From Thermodesulfomicrobium sp. WS (lineage in GTDB: Bacteria > Desulfobacterota > Desulfovibrionia > Desulfovibrionales > Desulfomicrobiaceae): a stretch of 64,000 bases of DNA. Position 1 is the stretch's first letter. The number at the start of each line of letters is the position of its first letter. The notes under the pieces were generated by a model. The model had not been told where the DNA came from, did not search any database, and was given only the letters and a program-made list of their open reading frames with translations. Shown here in pieces: positions 37,148 to 48,041 of this stretch. Location of the stretch: positions 1 to 64,000 of the forward strand of contig NZ_AP027130.1 of the NCBI RefSeq assembly GCF_027925145.1, written 5' to 3'. A program made the translations under genes and the position numbers.

Positions 37148-40100
37148 GTGCGGCACAGTGTTTTTGCCAGATGCTTCTGGTCCCTTCTTGGCAGCTTGGT
37201 GCTCCTCGCCCCGCTTTCTGCAGGGGCGGCCAGCTATTACTGGAGCCGTCAGCCCCAGCACGAGCGGCTCGTCTTCCACTTCGACACTGTCATGCCGCCC
37301 CTGGACGTGGCCCGCACCAGCGCCACGGAAATTACCGTGCGTCTGCCGCAAGACATTTGGAGCAGCGAGTCCCGGCCCGCGCCCTTTGACCTGACCCCAT
37401 CACGCCTTGTGGCCGCGGTACGCGTGGAAGAGCGTGCCTTGGTGGTCAAGCTGCGGCGCGAGGATGTGCACCATCTCGCCTACCCGCTGCCGCGGGAGAA
37501 CAACATCGTGCTGGAGCTGACGCGCCAGCCCAAAAATCCCCCGGCGACCAATGCCACCAATGCCACCAATGCCACGGACAAGAACGCGACTGCTGCGGGA
37601 GCCTCCTCCACCGCCGCGGGCGCTGCTGCGCCGCCTGCGGAAAACACCACTGCCGTGCAGGCGGCATCCCAGGCGGATGCTCCCGCCAACCACACCACGT
37701 TGGCCCCCCGCGCGCAAATGCCGCCACCTGCGGCAGACGCCACCGAAACATCCGGGAGCCGGGTGCGCGCCGCCATTGCCCCGGCAGGTCCTCCACCGCC
37801 GTCTGTGCATCAGGTGCGATCCCGCATCGATGCTGCCGCCACCCCGGAGCGCCCTGGCGAGGTGATGGCGGCCGCCGCGCCGCCGACTTTGGCCGCATCA
37901 TCCCCCTTTGGACCCCAGCAAACGGGCGAAGTAGTCCCGCCTGCAGCGCCAGGGGTGCTGCAGCCAGCCACGGCACCCAACGCGTCGGCGGCGCAGTCCC
38001 TGGATGGGGCCGCAAAAACCGCGCCCCCGCAAGAGACGGCAGCGTCTGGCGCCTCCCCCGGTGCCGGAGAGACCCCGTCGCAAGCAAACGCAACCAGCAT
38101 CAATGCCACGGCGCAGTCGCTCCCCTCGGCCGGGCCCGAACCGCCTGCCGCGGCGGCGCCGGTCCGCGCCAACGCCAGTGCGGAAAACGCTTCTTCTGTG
38201 CAGGCCGCAGCCAACGCCACGGACGCCCAGCGCACGGCGGAGTTGGAAAATCTCTTCCAGACCGTGCAGGATACCCTGGCCCGAGGCGACACTCGCGGCG
38301 CCCTCGACGGGCTGGAGGCATTACGCCGCTCTCCGGAGCTTCCGGATCACTTGCGCGAAGAGGTGCTCTACACCCTGGCCGAACTGCGCATGAAAGAGGC
38401 CAAGGGCGACATGGCCGGCCACTATGTCGCGGTGCGGGAAGCCTTTTTGGAAGCCCTGCACTTCAACCCCTCTTCCGCCCGTGCGCCGCAGGCCCTCATC
38501 AATCTGGGCTACCTGAACCTTGCCGTGGGCAACGAACCCGAGGCCAAGGCCTATTTCGACCTCTTGCGCCGCAAATATCCCCAGGACTTCAATGTTCCCT
38601 TCATTGATTACTATTGGGGCGAATATTTTGCGCGGCGAGGTCAATGGAATCAGGCCGCGGACCATTTCCAGGCCGTGATCCAGCAATATCCGGACTCCCA
38701 GCCGGTGCTCCCAAGCGCAGTAGGGCTGGTGCGCGCCCTGGCCGAACTGGGATTCTGGGCCAAGGCCTGGGAGATCGTGGACTTCGTGGAAAAACGCTGG
38801 CCCCGCTACTACATCGACGACCCGGAATTCCTCTCCCTGGCCGGGCAGGTGGCCATGAACCATGACCTGCTCGATGCGGCACGGGAACGGCTGTGGCTCT
38901 ACTTCAACCTGATGGGCGACAAAGGTGCCTCCGCGGACATGGCACTCGCCCGCATCGGCGATATTTATCTTCGGCAAAATAGTCCTCAGGCCGCCAAAAG
39001 GATTTACGAAAAGGCGGCTGCCGAATTTCCGGACAAGGAAGGCGGGCTCATTGCCATGATGCGTCTGGCCGAGGAAGGCATCGTGGATTCCCCTACCCTG
39101 GAAGGCATGGCTGCGGTGTTCGACCGGCCCTTCAGCCTGCGGCCGGAGCGCATCTATACCGACATCGTCACCCGGTTTCCGGACTCGCCCTTGGCCCCCA
39201 TTGCCCGCCTCAAGCTCGCCATGTGGTATCTCTGGACCGGCCGCTTTGACGCGGCCGTGACCCAAGGCCGCCGCTTTTTGCAGGACTACCCGCAGCACGC
39301 GCTGGCCTCCCGGACAAAAGACACGATCTTTACCGCCCTCACCCGCTGGATGACCCGGGATGCGGAAGAAGAGAACTATCGCGGCATCGTGACGCGCTTC
39401 GAGGCCAACGCCGACATGGGAGCGCGGCTTTTGGAAAGCGACCGCCTGCGTCTGGCCTTGGCCATGGCCTATCTCAAGCTCGGACAGCCCGAAAAGACCC
39501 TGGAAATCGCCCGCCCCTTCTTCTTCGGCACCATTGCCCAGGGCGAGTTCTCCCTGCCTGCCCTGGATTTGGCCCTGGCCGTGCTCGTGGATTTGGGCCG
39601 CTGGAGCGACGTGGTGGATTTGGTCTCCCGAGTGAAGGATTGGAATTTGGGCGAAGCGCGGCAGCGCCAGGTAGACTACGCCCTCGCCCTTGCCTTTGAG
39701 AATTTGAACCAGGAAAAAGACGCCCTCGCCATCTGGCGGCATTTGGCCACCGACGTGGAGCTCCCGCCCACGCAGCGGGGCCATGCCCTCTATTTTCTCG
39801 CTCGCGCCGCGTATGCCGAAGGGGAATGGGAGCAGGCATACACGGCTGCCCAGGAATCCCTTTCCTTGCTGCTGCACAAAAAGAGCGACCCCGGAAAGAT
39901 TCGCGATACCTTGGGTATGCTGACGGATATTACGGAAAACACCGGCCGCCTCGATGAGGCCCTCATGTGGGCCGGGGAATACGAGCGCCAGCTGGAACCC
40001 AAGAGCCCGCAGTGGGCTGCCTGGATCTACCGCAAGGCTCAGCTCGAGCGGCGCCTTGCCCGGGAAGACGCCTGGCGGGCAAGCCTCAACGCCCTGATCG

Positions 40101-40189
40101 ACGCGGCCCCGGATTCCCTGTATGCCCGCATGGCCCGCTCGGACCTTGCGGCCGCGGCCATTGCCGAACGTCTGGATCGCCTCCAGTAG
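37148..40189 (+). CDS. Exported TPR protein with AMIN-like domain and sequon-rich linker
   Basis: 1,013 aa. A signal peptide (about 1-27) is followed by an AMIN-like beta domain (about 30-122). A long Ala/Pro linker (about 125-360) contains about twelve N-x-S/T sequons, including three NAT units in tandem and one DKNAT. A large set of tetratricopeptide helices (about 360-1013) follows. The start is GTG at 37148 with AGGGG 6 nt upstream. A periplasmic scaffold, perhaps linked to cell envelope or motility, is inferred; AMIN domains usually target peptidoglycan or cell poles. Confidence 0.82.
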   Translation: MRHSVFARCFWSLLGSLVLLAPLSAGAASYYWSRQPQHERLVFHFDTVMPPLDVARTSATEITVRLPQDIWSSESRPAPFDLTPSRLVAAVRVEERALVVKLRREDVHHLAYPLPRENNIVLELTRQPKNPPATNATNATNATDKNATAAGASSTAAGAAAPPAENTTAVQAASQADAPANHTTLAPRAQMPPPAADATETSGSRVRAAIAPAGPPPPSVHQVRSRIDAAATPERPGEVMAAAAPPTLAASSPFGPQQTGEVVPPAAPGVLQPATAPNASAAQSLDGAAKTAPPQETAASGASPGAGETPSQANATSINATAQSLPSAGPEPPAAAAPVRANASAENASSVQAAANATDAQRTAELENLFQTVQDTLARGDTRGALDGLEALRRSPELPDHLREEVLYTLAELRMKEAKGDMAGHYVAVREAFLEALHFNPSSARAPQALINLGYLNLAVGNEPEAKAYFDLLRRKYPQDFNVPFIDYYWGEYFARRGQWNQAADHFQAVIQQYPDSQPVLPSAVGLVRALAELGFWAKAWEIVDFVEKRWPRYYIDDPEFLSLAGQVAMNHDLLDAARERLWLYFNLMGDKGASADMALARIGDIYLRQNSPQAAKRIYEKAAAEFPDKEGGLIAMMRLAEEGIVDSPTLEGMAAVFDRPFSLRPERIYTDIVTRFPDSPLAPIARLKLAMWYLWTGRFDAAVTQGRRFLQDYPQHALASRTKDTIFTALTRWMTRDAEEENYRGIVTRFEANADMGARLLESDRLRLALAMAYLKLGQPEKTLEIARPFFFGTIAQGEFSLPALDLALAVLVDLGRWSDVVDLVSRVKDWNLGEARQRQVDYALALAFENLNQEKDALAIWRHLATDVELPPTQRGHALYFLARAAYAEGEWEQAYTAAQESLSLLLHKKSDPGKIRDTLGMLTDITENTGRLDEALMWAGEYERQLEPKSPQWAAWIYRKAQLERRLAREDAWRASLNALIDAAPDSLYARMARSDLAAAAIAERLDRLQ

Positions 40190-40266
40190 GGCAATGGACC
40201 CAAGCGAAGGCCCCAGCAGTTTCGCCGCGCGTGGTGGCGGGCACGACCTGTACCAAGGAGATGTCT

Positions 40267-41079
40267 ATGCCCCGAGATCGGTTGCCCATCGTTGCCGGAC
40301 AATTTTATCCTCAGGATCCAGAAACCCTCAGCGGCGTGGTGCGTGCAGCCCTCGCCAAAGGAAAGGAGCGGCAGTCCCCGACCCTTTTGGCCATGGCCCC
40401 CCATGCGGGCTACATGTTCTCCGGCCGCCTGGCGGGGGAAACGCTTGGTGCGGCCAACCTGGCGCAGACCGTGATCCTTTTGGGTCCCAACCACACCGGC
40501 CTGGGGGCGTCCATGGCAGTATGGCCCCACGGCCGGTGGCATATCCCCGGCGGGGCGCTGGAGGTGGACGCCGCCCTGGCGCAGGCGCTCCTGGAGGCCG
40601 AGCCCAGCCTGAGTGCAGACACGGCGGCGCACCTGCGGGAACACTCGCTGGAAGTCCTCCTCCCCTTCCTTTTTGGAAAAAACCCCGCCATGCGCATCGT
40701 GCCCATCGCCGTGGCCGATCCTCGGCCGCAGGTGCTTGCAGCGGTTGCCGCCCGCATGGCCGAGGTGACCCAGAAGTGGGAAGAGCCCGTCAGCGTGGTG
40801 GTGAGCTCCGACATGAACCACTTTGCCGACGACGCCACCACCCGGAAAGTGGACCGCTTGGCCATCGACCGCATCCTCGCCCTCGATCCCATGGGGCTCT
40901 ACGGGGTCGTGCGCGAGCATGGGATCTCCATGTGCGGGGTCTACCCCATGACCTTGGGGCTGCAATGGGCGTGCATCCGGGGCGCCAAGACGGCCGAACT
41001 GGTGGGCTATGCCACCTCGGCCGATGCCGGCGGCGACACCGACCGGGTGGTGGGCTACTGCGGGGTGCTCGTTGCCTAA
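40267..41079 (+). CDS. MEMO1-family protein (AmmeMemoRadiSam system protein B)
   Basis: 270 aa. AGQFYP near the N-terminus, MAPHAGYMFSG (about residue 43), LLGPNHTGLG and the SSDMNHF segment match the MEMO family, which is distantly related to extradiol dioxygenases and keeps the metal-type His residues. In bacteria it often goes with an AMMECR1-like protein and a radical SAM enzyme; neither is in this window. The ATG at 40267 is chosen because AAGGAG is then 6 nt upstream. Its stop overlaps the convergent folD stop by 4 bp. Confidence 0.85.
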   Translation: MPRDRLPIVAGQFYPQDPETLSGVVRAALAKGKERQSPTLLAMAPHAGYMFSGRLAGETLGAANLAQTVILLGPNHTGLGASMAVWPHGRWHIPGGALEVDAALAQALLEAEPSLSADTAAHLREHSLEVLLPFLFGKNPAMRIVPIAVADPRPQVLAAVAARMAEVTQKWEEPVSVVVSSDMNHFADDATTRKVDRLAIDRILALDPMGLYGVVREHGISMCGVYPMTLGLQWACIRGAKTAELVGYATSADAGGDTDRVVGYCGVLVA

Positions 41080-41930
41080 AAGCGCGAGACGGAGTGCTGG
41101 CGGTAGGCCGTAAGGGTATTGGCAAGCAGCATGGCGATGGTCATGGGCCCCACGCCGCCGGGCACGGGCGTCATGGCCGCGGCCTTGGGGGTGAGTGCGG
41201 GATAGTCGCAGTCGCCCACAAGCCCTGCCTCGGTGCGGTTGATGCCCACATCCACCACGACGGCACCTTCGGCGACCATGTCTTCCCGGATGAGGCACGG
41301 CATGCCCACTGCGGCCACGAGGATGTCCGCCTGGCGGGTGATGGCCCCAAGGTCCGGAGTGCGGGAATGGCACACCGTGACCGTGGCGTGGGCTTCCAGG
41401 AGCATGAGGGCCATGGGCTTGCCCACAATGGTGCTGCGCCCCACCACCACGGCATGCTTGCCGGCGCAGGTGATGTCGTAGCGCCGCAGCAGCTCCATGA
41501 CCCCGGCCGGGGTGCAGGGGCGCAGTCCGGGCAGGCCCTGTACGAGGCGGCCCATGTTTTCCGGGTGGAAGCCGTCCACGTCCTTGTGGGCGGCGATGCG
41601 GATAAGGCACTTTTGGGTATCGAGGCCGCGAGGTAAGGGGAGCTGAAGCAGGATGCCGTCCACCGCAGGGTCGGCGTTGAGGTCGTCGATGATGCCCAGC
41701 AGGCGTTCCTGTGCGGTCGTCTCCGGCAGGCGGATGACCTGAGAGGCAAAGCCGACCTCCGCACATGCCCGTTCTTTGTTGCGCACGTATACCTGGGATG
41801 CCGGATCTTCCCCCACCACAATGACGGTGAGCCCGGGGAGGCGCCCACCACGGGCGCGGATATTCTCCACTTCGGCACGGATTTCCGCCCGCATCTGGGC
41901 GGCCACGGCCTTGCCGTCAAGCACGATCAT
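41076..41930 (-). CDS. folD: Methylenetetrahydrofolate dehydrogenase / cyclohydrolase
   Basis: 284 aa. Interconverts methylene-, methenyl- and formyl-tetrahydrofolate. The catalytic Lys lies in YVRNKERAC (about residue 55); DGILLQLPLP (about residue 98) and PGGVGPMTIAMLL (about residue 260) are family signatures, and GRSTIVGKP is the NADP segment. AAGGAG precedes the ATG. It lies after enolase on the same strand, but a terminator-like hairpin separates the two. Confidence 0.95.
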   Translation of the reverse strand: MIVLDGKAVAAQMRAEIRAEVENIRARGGRLPGLTVIVVGEDPASQVYVRNKERACAEVGFASQVIRLPETTAQERLLGIIDDLNADPAVDGILLQLPLPRGLDTQKCLIRIAAHKDVDGFHPENMGRLVQGLPGLRPCTPAGVMELLRRYDITCAGKHAVVVGRSTIVGKPMALMLLEAHATVTVCHSRTPDLGAITRQADILVAAVGMPCLIREDMVAEGAVVVDVGINRTEAGLVGDCDYPALTPKAAAMTPVPGGVGPMTIAMLLANTLTAYRQHSVSRF

Positions 41931-41970
41931 GCAGTTCTCCTTATGGGATGCGAAAGCGGGGCGCTGCCGC

Positions 41971-41997
41971 AAAACGAAGCGGCCCCGGAGGGCCGCT
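41971..41997 (-). terminator. Terminator after enolase
   Basis: An 8-bp perfect stem (agcggccc / gggccgct) with a 4-nt loop; on the minus strand it is followed by tcgtttt. It stands 5 nt after the eno stop and before folD. Confidence 0.58.
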
Positions 41998-42001
41998 CGC
42001 C

Positions 42002-44088
<2,087 letters not shown>

Positions 44089-44211
44089 GGGCGGGGTTGT
44101 ATTCTCTTCCGGGGAAAAGACAAGGCTTGCCCTTGAGCTTGGGCGCACCTCGGCGTAAGCCCCGAAGGCCGTCGGGACGCACTGCGGCAGAGCATCTTTT
44201 GAGGAGGATTT

Positions 44212-44415
44212 ATGGCCTTACATCCGGAACTGCTCCGAATTTTATGCTGCCCGGCCTGCAAAGGCGATCTTGAAGTGCTGGGTGCGGAAGAGGGACTGCA
44301 CTGCGCCAGCTGTGGGGTGGTCTATCCCATCCGGGACGAGATCCCGGTGATGCTGGTGGACGAGGCCGTGCCCTACTCGGCGTGGGAAAAGGGCGAGCGG
44401 GAGGTCTCGCGGTGA
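44212..44415 (+). CDS. Trm112/YcaR-family small zinc-ribbon protein
   Basis: 67 aa. Cysteines in LCCPACKG and CASCGVVYPI form the zinc ribbon of the Trm112 family (UPF0434); IRDEIPVML is the usual ending. In eukaryotes and some bacteria such proteins stabilise methyltransferases; the partner here is unknown. GAGGAGG precedes the ATG. Its stop overlaps the GTG start of the TatD gene. Confidence 0.9.
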   Translation: MALHPELLRILCCPACKGDLEVLGAEEGLHCASCGVVYPIRDEIPVMLVDEAVPYSAWEKGEREVSR

Positions 44416-45254
44416 GCCGCAAAGCCCCACGGCCGGCGCCGGAGGCTGCGGCGCTGCCGCCAGGCGGGGTGGACACCCACGCTCATTTGGACGGAGACCG
44501 CTACGCAGATCCGCTCCACGTGCTCGAGCGGGCGCGCGCCTGCGGGGTGAGTGCCGTGGGGAACGTCTTTTTGGGGCCTGCGGCCTACGCTGCGGACCAC
44601 CAGCGCTTCCGCGTGCCCGGAGTGTTTTTTCTCTTGGGTATCCACCCGCACGAGGCAGGGCAGGTGGATCGCGAATCTCTAACAGCCATGGAGGCCGCCT
44701 TCCGTGAGGATGGCCGCCTGCGCGCCATGGGCGAGATCGGCCTGGACTACCACTATGACTTCCATCCCCGATCCGTGCAGCAGGACGCCCTGCGCCGCCA
44801 ATTGGATCTCGCCCTCCGATTGGATATCCCTGTGGTCATCCACAGCCGTGAGGCCGAAGAGGACGCCCTCGCCATCTTGGATGCCATGGGCTTTGCCCAT
44901 CGACCGGTGCTGTGGCATTGTTTTGGGCTGGGCGCCGATTGGGCCGCAGAGGTTATCAATCGCGACTGGATCCTCTCCATCCCCGGCACGGTGACCTTTC
45001 CCAAGAATCACGCCTTGCGGGCCGCAGTGGCCGGCCTGCCGGCAGACTCCTTCGTGCTGGAGACCGATTGCCCCTATCTTGCGCCCGAACCGTACCGGGG
45101 CCAGCGCAACGAACCCGCGCTACTGGTCTTCACCGCCCGGGAGGTGGCCCGACTGCGCGGGGAGGACCCGGCGCTCGTGTGGCAGCGCTGCGGGACTACA
45201 GCCCGGAGCTTCTTCGGGATCGAGGAGGAGACGAGCGCCGAGGGCGGAAAGTAG
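44412..45254 (+). CDS. TatD-family metal-dependent hydrolase
   Basis: 280 aa TIM-barrel hydrolase. DTHAHLDG is the first metal motif, GEIGLDYHYD (about residue 101) the second, VIHSREAEEDAL and LWHCFG supply His residues, and ETDCPYLAPEPYRG the last Asp. Family members act as DNases or on D-aminoacyl-tRNA. The GTG start at 44412 has GGAGG 7 nt upstream and overlaps the Trm112 stop. Its 3' end overlaps a gene on the opposite strand by 135 bp. Confidence 0.9.
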   Translation: MSRKAPRPAPEAAALPPGGVDTHAHLDGDRYADPLHVLERARACGVSAVGNVFLGPAAYAADHQRFRVPGVFFLLGIHPHEAGQVDRESLTAMEAAFREDGRLRAMGEIGLDYHYDFHPRSVQQDALRRQLDLALRLDIPVVIHSREAEEDALAILDAMGFAHRPVLWHCFGLGADWAAEVINRDWILSIPGTVTFPKNHALRAAVAGLPADSFVLETDCPYLAPEPYRGQRNEPALLVFTAREVARLRGEDPALVWQRCGTTARSFFGIEEETSAEGGK

Positions 45255-45449
45255 GGCGCGCACCTCGGCCTCGGCTGCACGGGTGCAGCGCAGTTTGAGC
45301 ACCGCCCGAAAGCGATCGAGCACCGTGGCAATGGCCAGGTGTCCGTGGGCTTCGAGCAGAAAGCGAAAGCGGGCGATGTCGGTCCGCGGCACCTCCACGT
45401 AGAGGATGCGGCTTTGCTGCGGCTTTGGGTTTTGGGCGTGGTTGGACAT
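45120..45449 (-). CDS. DUF4911-type protein
   Basis: 109 aa. The core SRILYVEVPRTDIARFRFLL and the following VLKLRCTRAAEAEVRALL match, by recollection, small DUF4911 proteins common in Desulfovibrionales. No catalytic motif is seen and the function is unknown. The last 135 bp lie antisense to the tatD 3' end, and the last 25 residues or so look less protein-like than the core. The Shine-Dalgarno is weak. Confidence 0.65.
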   Translation of the reverse strand: MSNHAQNPKPQQSRILYVEVPRTDIARFRFLLEAHGHLAIATVLDRFRAVLKLRCTRAAEAEVRALLSALGARLLLDPEEAPGCSPAALPHERRVLPAQSGHLPGGEDQ

Positions 45450-45494
45450 CGGCTTTTGTGGGGCGGCCGGGGGAGCGCCCCGATGCATCTCAAA

Positions 45495-45585
45495 GACTTC
45501 GTGTCCTGTCGCGGCTGAAAATCGCCGCGGAGGGCGCTGCACAAGAGCTCCTGATGCGCCTAGAGGACTTCGTGTCCTGTCGCGG
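45495..45585. repeat. 20-bp direct repeat at the 3' end of pepP
   Basis: gacttcgtgtcctgtcgcgg occurs at 45495-45514 and again at 45566-45585, 71 bp apart. The second copy codes for the last residues of PepP (ATGHEV on the minus strand). The first copy lies in the non-coding gap between pepP and the DUF4911 gene. Confidence 0.8.
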
Positions 45586-46615
45586 TGACCACCACCATGT
45601 ACTCCCAGCGCACCCCTCCCCAGGGGAAATAGAGCCCCGGTTCCACGGTGACCACCATGCCCGGCTCCAGGATGGTGGCATCATGGGCCGCCAGGCGCGG
45701 GGCCTCATGGGTCTCCAGGCCGATGCCGTGCCCGAGGCTGTGGGTGAAGTGCTCGGCCACACCATGGCGGGCCAGAAACTCCCGGGCCACGCGATCCACC
45801 TCGGCACACGGGACCCCAGGGGCGATTGCTTCGATGGCCGCTGCCTGGGCCTCCTGCACAAGATTCAAAGCGCGGGAGAACTCCGGACTGGGGCGGCTGC
45901 CAAACCAGAAACTGCGCGTCTGGTCCGAGCAGTAGTCCTGCAGGCGGCAGCCCATGTCCACCAGCACCGGGGTCTCGGGCTCCAGGCGCTGGCTTCCGGG
46001 GATGGCATGGGCCTTGGCGCCGTTGGGTCCAAATCCGACGATAGTGGGGAAGCTCAGGGCTTCGGCCCCGGCTTCGCGGAAGCTGCGTTCCAGCTCCCAG
46101 GCGAGCTCGGCCTCGGTGATCCCGTGGCGCAGCATCTCGGTTACCCGGGCGAACACCCGGTGGTTGACGGCCGCGGAGGCTCGAAGCAGGCGGATTTCTT
46201 CGGCGCTCTTGATGCGGCGCAGTCCCTCCACCAAGGGCGGGGCGGGATGCAGCGGGATCTTTTCCGCCAAGGCCCGGTATTCCCGTACGCACAGGGCATC
46301 TTCCTCCACCCAGAGTTCCGTGACCCCAAGGTCGCACAGCATGGCGGCAAGGTCTTTGCGGCGACGGTAGAGCGCCACGCTGTCCGGGCCGAGGCATTCT
46401 CGAGCCGTCTGCGCAAAGCGGGCGTCCGTAAAGAGCATCTCCGGTCCATCCAGGCGGATGAGGAGCACGCCGGAGGACTCGTTGCACTGGGTGTCGTGGA
46501 GCTCGAAGCCCGAGAGATAGTAGCGGTTGGCTGGGGCGGAGACGAGCAAGGAGCGCACCCCGTTCGCCTCCATGGCGGCTTGGAGACGGGTGCGGCGCAG
46601 GGCATAATCGTTCAT
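45560..46615 (-). CDS. M24-family Xaa-Pro aminopeptidase
   Basis: 351 aa. An N-terminal creatinase-type domain (about 1-120) precedes the pita-bread peptidase domain. Metal ligands can be followed: two Asp in VDMGCRLQDYCSDQTR, His in HSLGHGIGLETHE, Glu in VTVEPGLYF and Glu in GVRWEYMV. It removes N-terminal residues ahead of proline in the cytoplasm. The ATG at 46615 has GGGAGG 6 nt upstream. An in-frame ATG at 46711 would add 32 residues. The gap 46616-46803 holds no other gene that I see. Confidence 0.9.
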   Translation of the reverse strand: MNDYALRRTRLQAAMEANGVRSLLVSAPANRYYLSGFELHDTQCNESSGVLLIRLDGPEMLFTDARFAQTARECLGPDSVALYRRRKDLAAMLCDLGVTELWVEEDALCVREYRALAEKIPLHPAPPLVEGLRRIKSAEEIRLLRASAAVNHRVFARVTEMLRHGITEAELAWELERSFREAGAEALSFPTIVGFGPNGAKAHAIPGSQRLEPETPVLVDMGCRLQDYCSDQTRSFWFGSRPSPEFSRALNLVQEAQAAAIEAIAPGVPCAEVDRVAREFLARHGVAEHFTHSLGHGIGLETHEAPRLAAHDATILEPGMVVTVEPGLYFPWGGVRWEYMVVVTATGHEVL

Positions 46616-46803
46616 CGGCAACCTCCCGGCGGCCTTGTGGCGAAGAAGTTTTGCGGCGTCAAATGGATGCACCGTACTCCCCGAAGGCCAATGGAGAGGT
46701 TTTTTCTGCATCCTCCCTCCGGATCATCGCCTCCGCCGGTTCTGTGCACCTGCCGCGCCCGGAACGCGCTTCAGGGGACCGCGCCAAGCGCGTCCATCAC
46801 CGC

Positions 46804-47616
46804 CTACGCAAGCGGCGCAAGCGAGCCCCCAATCCATGCCTCGCCACCGGCCCACGACTCGATACACGCATAGGCGCTGTGGTTGTGGATGGACTCCATG
46901 GACTCCACCTCCACCCGAAACCCCTGCACCCGGGGATGGACCGCCAGGCGCTGGGCCACGGCGCGCACCACGTCTTCCACGAAGGTTGGCTGGGCAAAGG
47001 CGGTCTCGGTGACGTGCTTTTCGTCCTCCCGCTTGAGCAGCGGATACACCGGTGACGACGCCGACTCCTGGGCAATGGCGATGAGGTCTTCGATCCAGAG
47101 CATGCCGGAAAACTGGGCCTCTATGCGCACCAGGGCCCGCTGGCTATGGGCGCCCTCCCGGCTGATGGCCTTGGAGCACGGGCACACGGTCATCACCGGC
47201 ACCTCGACGCCCAAGCTCATCCGGGTGCCGTCTTCCTGAAGGCAACCTCGCAACCAGCAGCGATAATCCATGGGAGCGGCGCTGCCAGTCACCGGGGCAC
47301 GGCGCTCCAAGAAATACGGAAAACGGAAACAGAGAAACGCCCGCCGGGCTTCCAAGCGGGCGCGGACATCGGCAAGGAGCATACGGCACGTCTGGGCATC
47401 CAAGGCAAAGTCCGCCGCGGCCAGGGCCTCGAGGAAGCGGCTCATATGCGTGCCTTTGAAATGCGCCGGCAGTTCCACCCCCAGTTCCACTTGGGCCACG
47501 GTGTGCTGCACCCCCCGCTCCCGGTCCCGCACCCGCAAGGGTACCGCCACGTGCCGCACGCCCACCCGGTCGATGGGCAGGGGCACTTCCGCTGGGTCCC
47601 GCTGGACGTCGCGCAT
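46804..47616 (-). CDS. folE2: GTP cyclohydrolase IB (FolE2)
   Basis: 270 aa. Opens GTP to 7,8-dihydroneopterin triphosphate for folate or 7-deazaguanine products. [17 protein letters not shown] (about residue 135) contains the conserved Cys of the IB family; FVEDVVR and the [13 protein letters not shown] ending (about residue 247) fit. Type IB accepts several metals and often replaces zinc-dependent FolE. The start overlaps the nikR stop by 1 nt (TGATG). Confidence 0.94.
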
Positions 47617-48041
47617 CAGGGCAAATCGTGGCCGGTGGTGGACAGGGTGAGCTTGCCGTGCTTCACCCCCTTGGTGGCGATGAGCCGCTCCGCAGTCGCC
47701 TTGAGCTCCTGGCCCGGGCCACGCAAGACCAGCACTTCCATGCAATTGTGGTGGTCCAGATGCACGTGCAGGGACACCACGATGACGTCCAAAGACGAAT
47801 GCTGGATCTCGGTCATCTTCTGGGCCAGGTCCGATTGGTGATGGTCGTACACCAAAGTGAGGGTGCCGACCATCTCTTTGGCTCTATTGAGGTCTTCCCA
47901 CTCCTTCTGCACTAAGGCGTTCCGGATGAGATCCCGGATGGCCTCGGAGCGGGTCTGGTAGCAGCGCTCCTCGCACAGGGCGTCGAACTTCTCCAGCAGG
48001 TCCGAATCCAGCGACACGCCAAAACGGATGGTCTGTCCCAT
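47616..48041 (-). CDS. nikR: Nickel-responsive regulator NikR
   Basis: 141 aa. A ribbon-helix-helix DNA-binding domain (about 1-45, [15 protein letters not shown]) is followed by an ACT-like nickel domain; the square-planar nickel ligands are visible in HVHLDHHNC together with the His of YDHHQSD (about residue 65). NikR represses nickel import when nickel is plentiful. No nickel transporter is in the window; it is embedded in a purine-uptake operon, right after a methyltransferase gene (0-nt gap). Confidence 0.94.

Noticed and set aside
37541-37595. Short tandem repeats as a CRISPR or minisatellite
   Set aside because: The repeats are in-frame NAT codons of the TPR protein linker, without spacers; treated as a protein feature.
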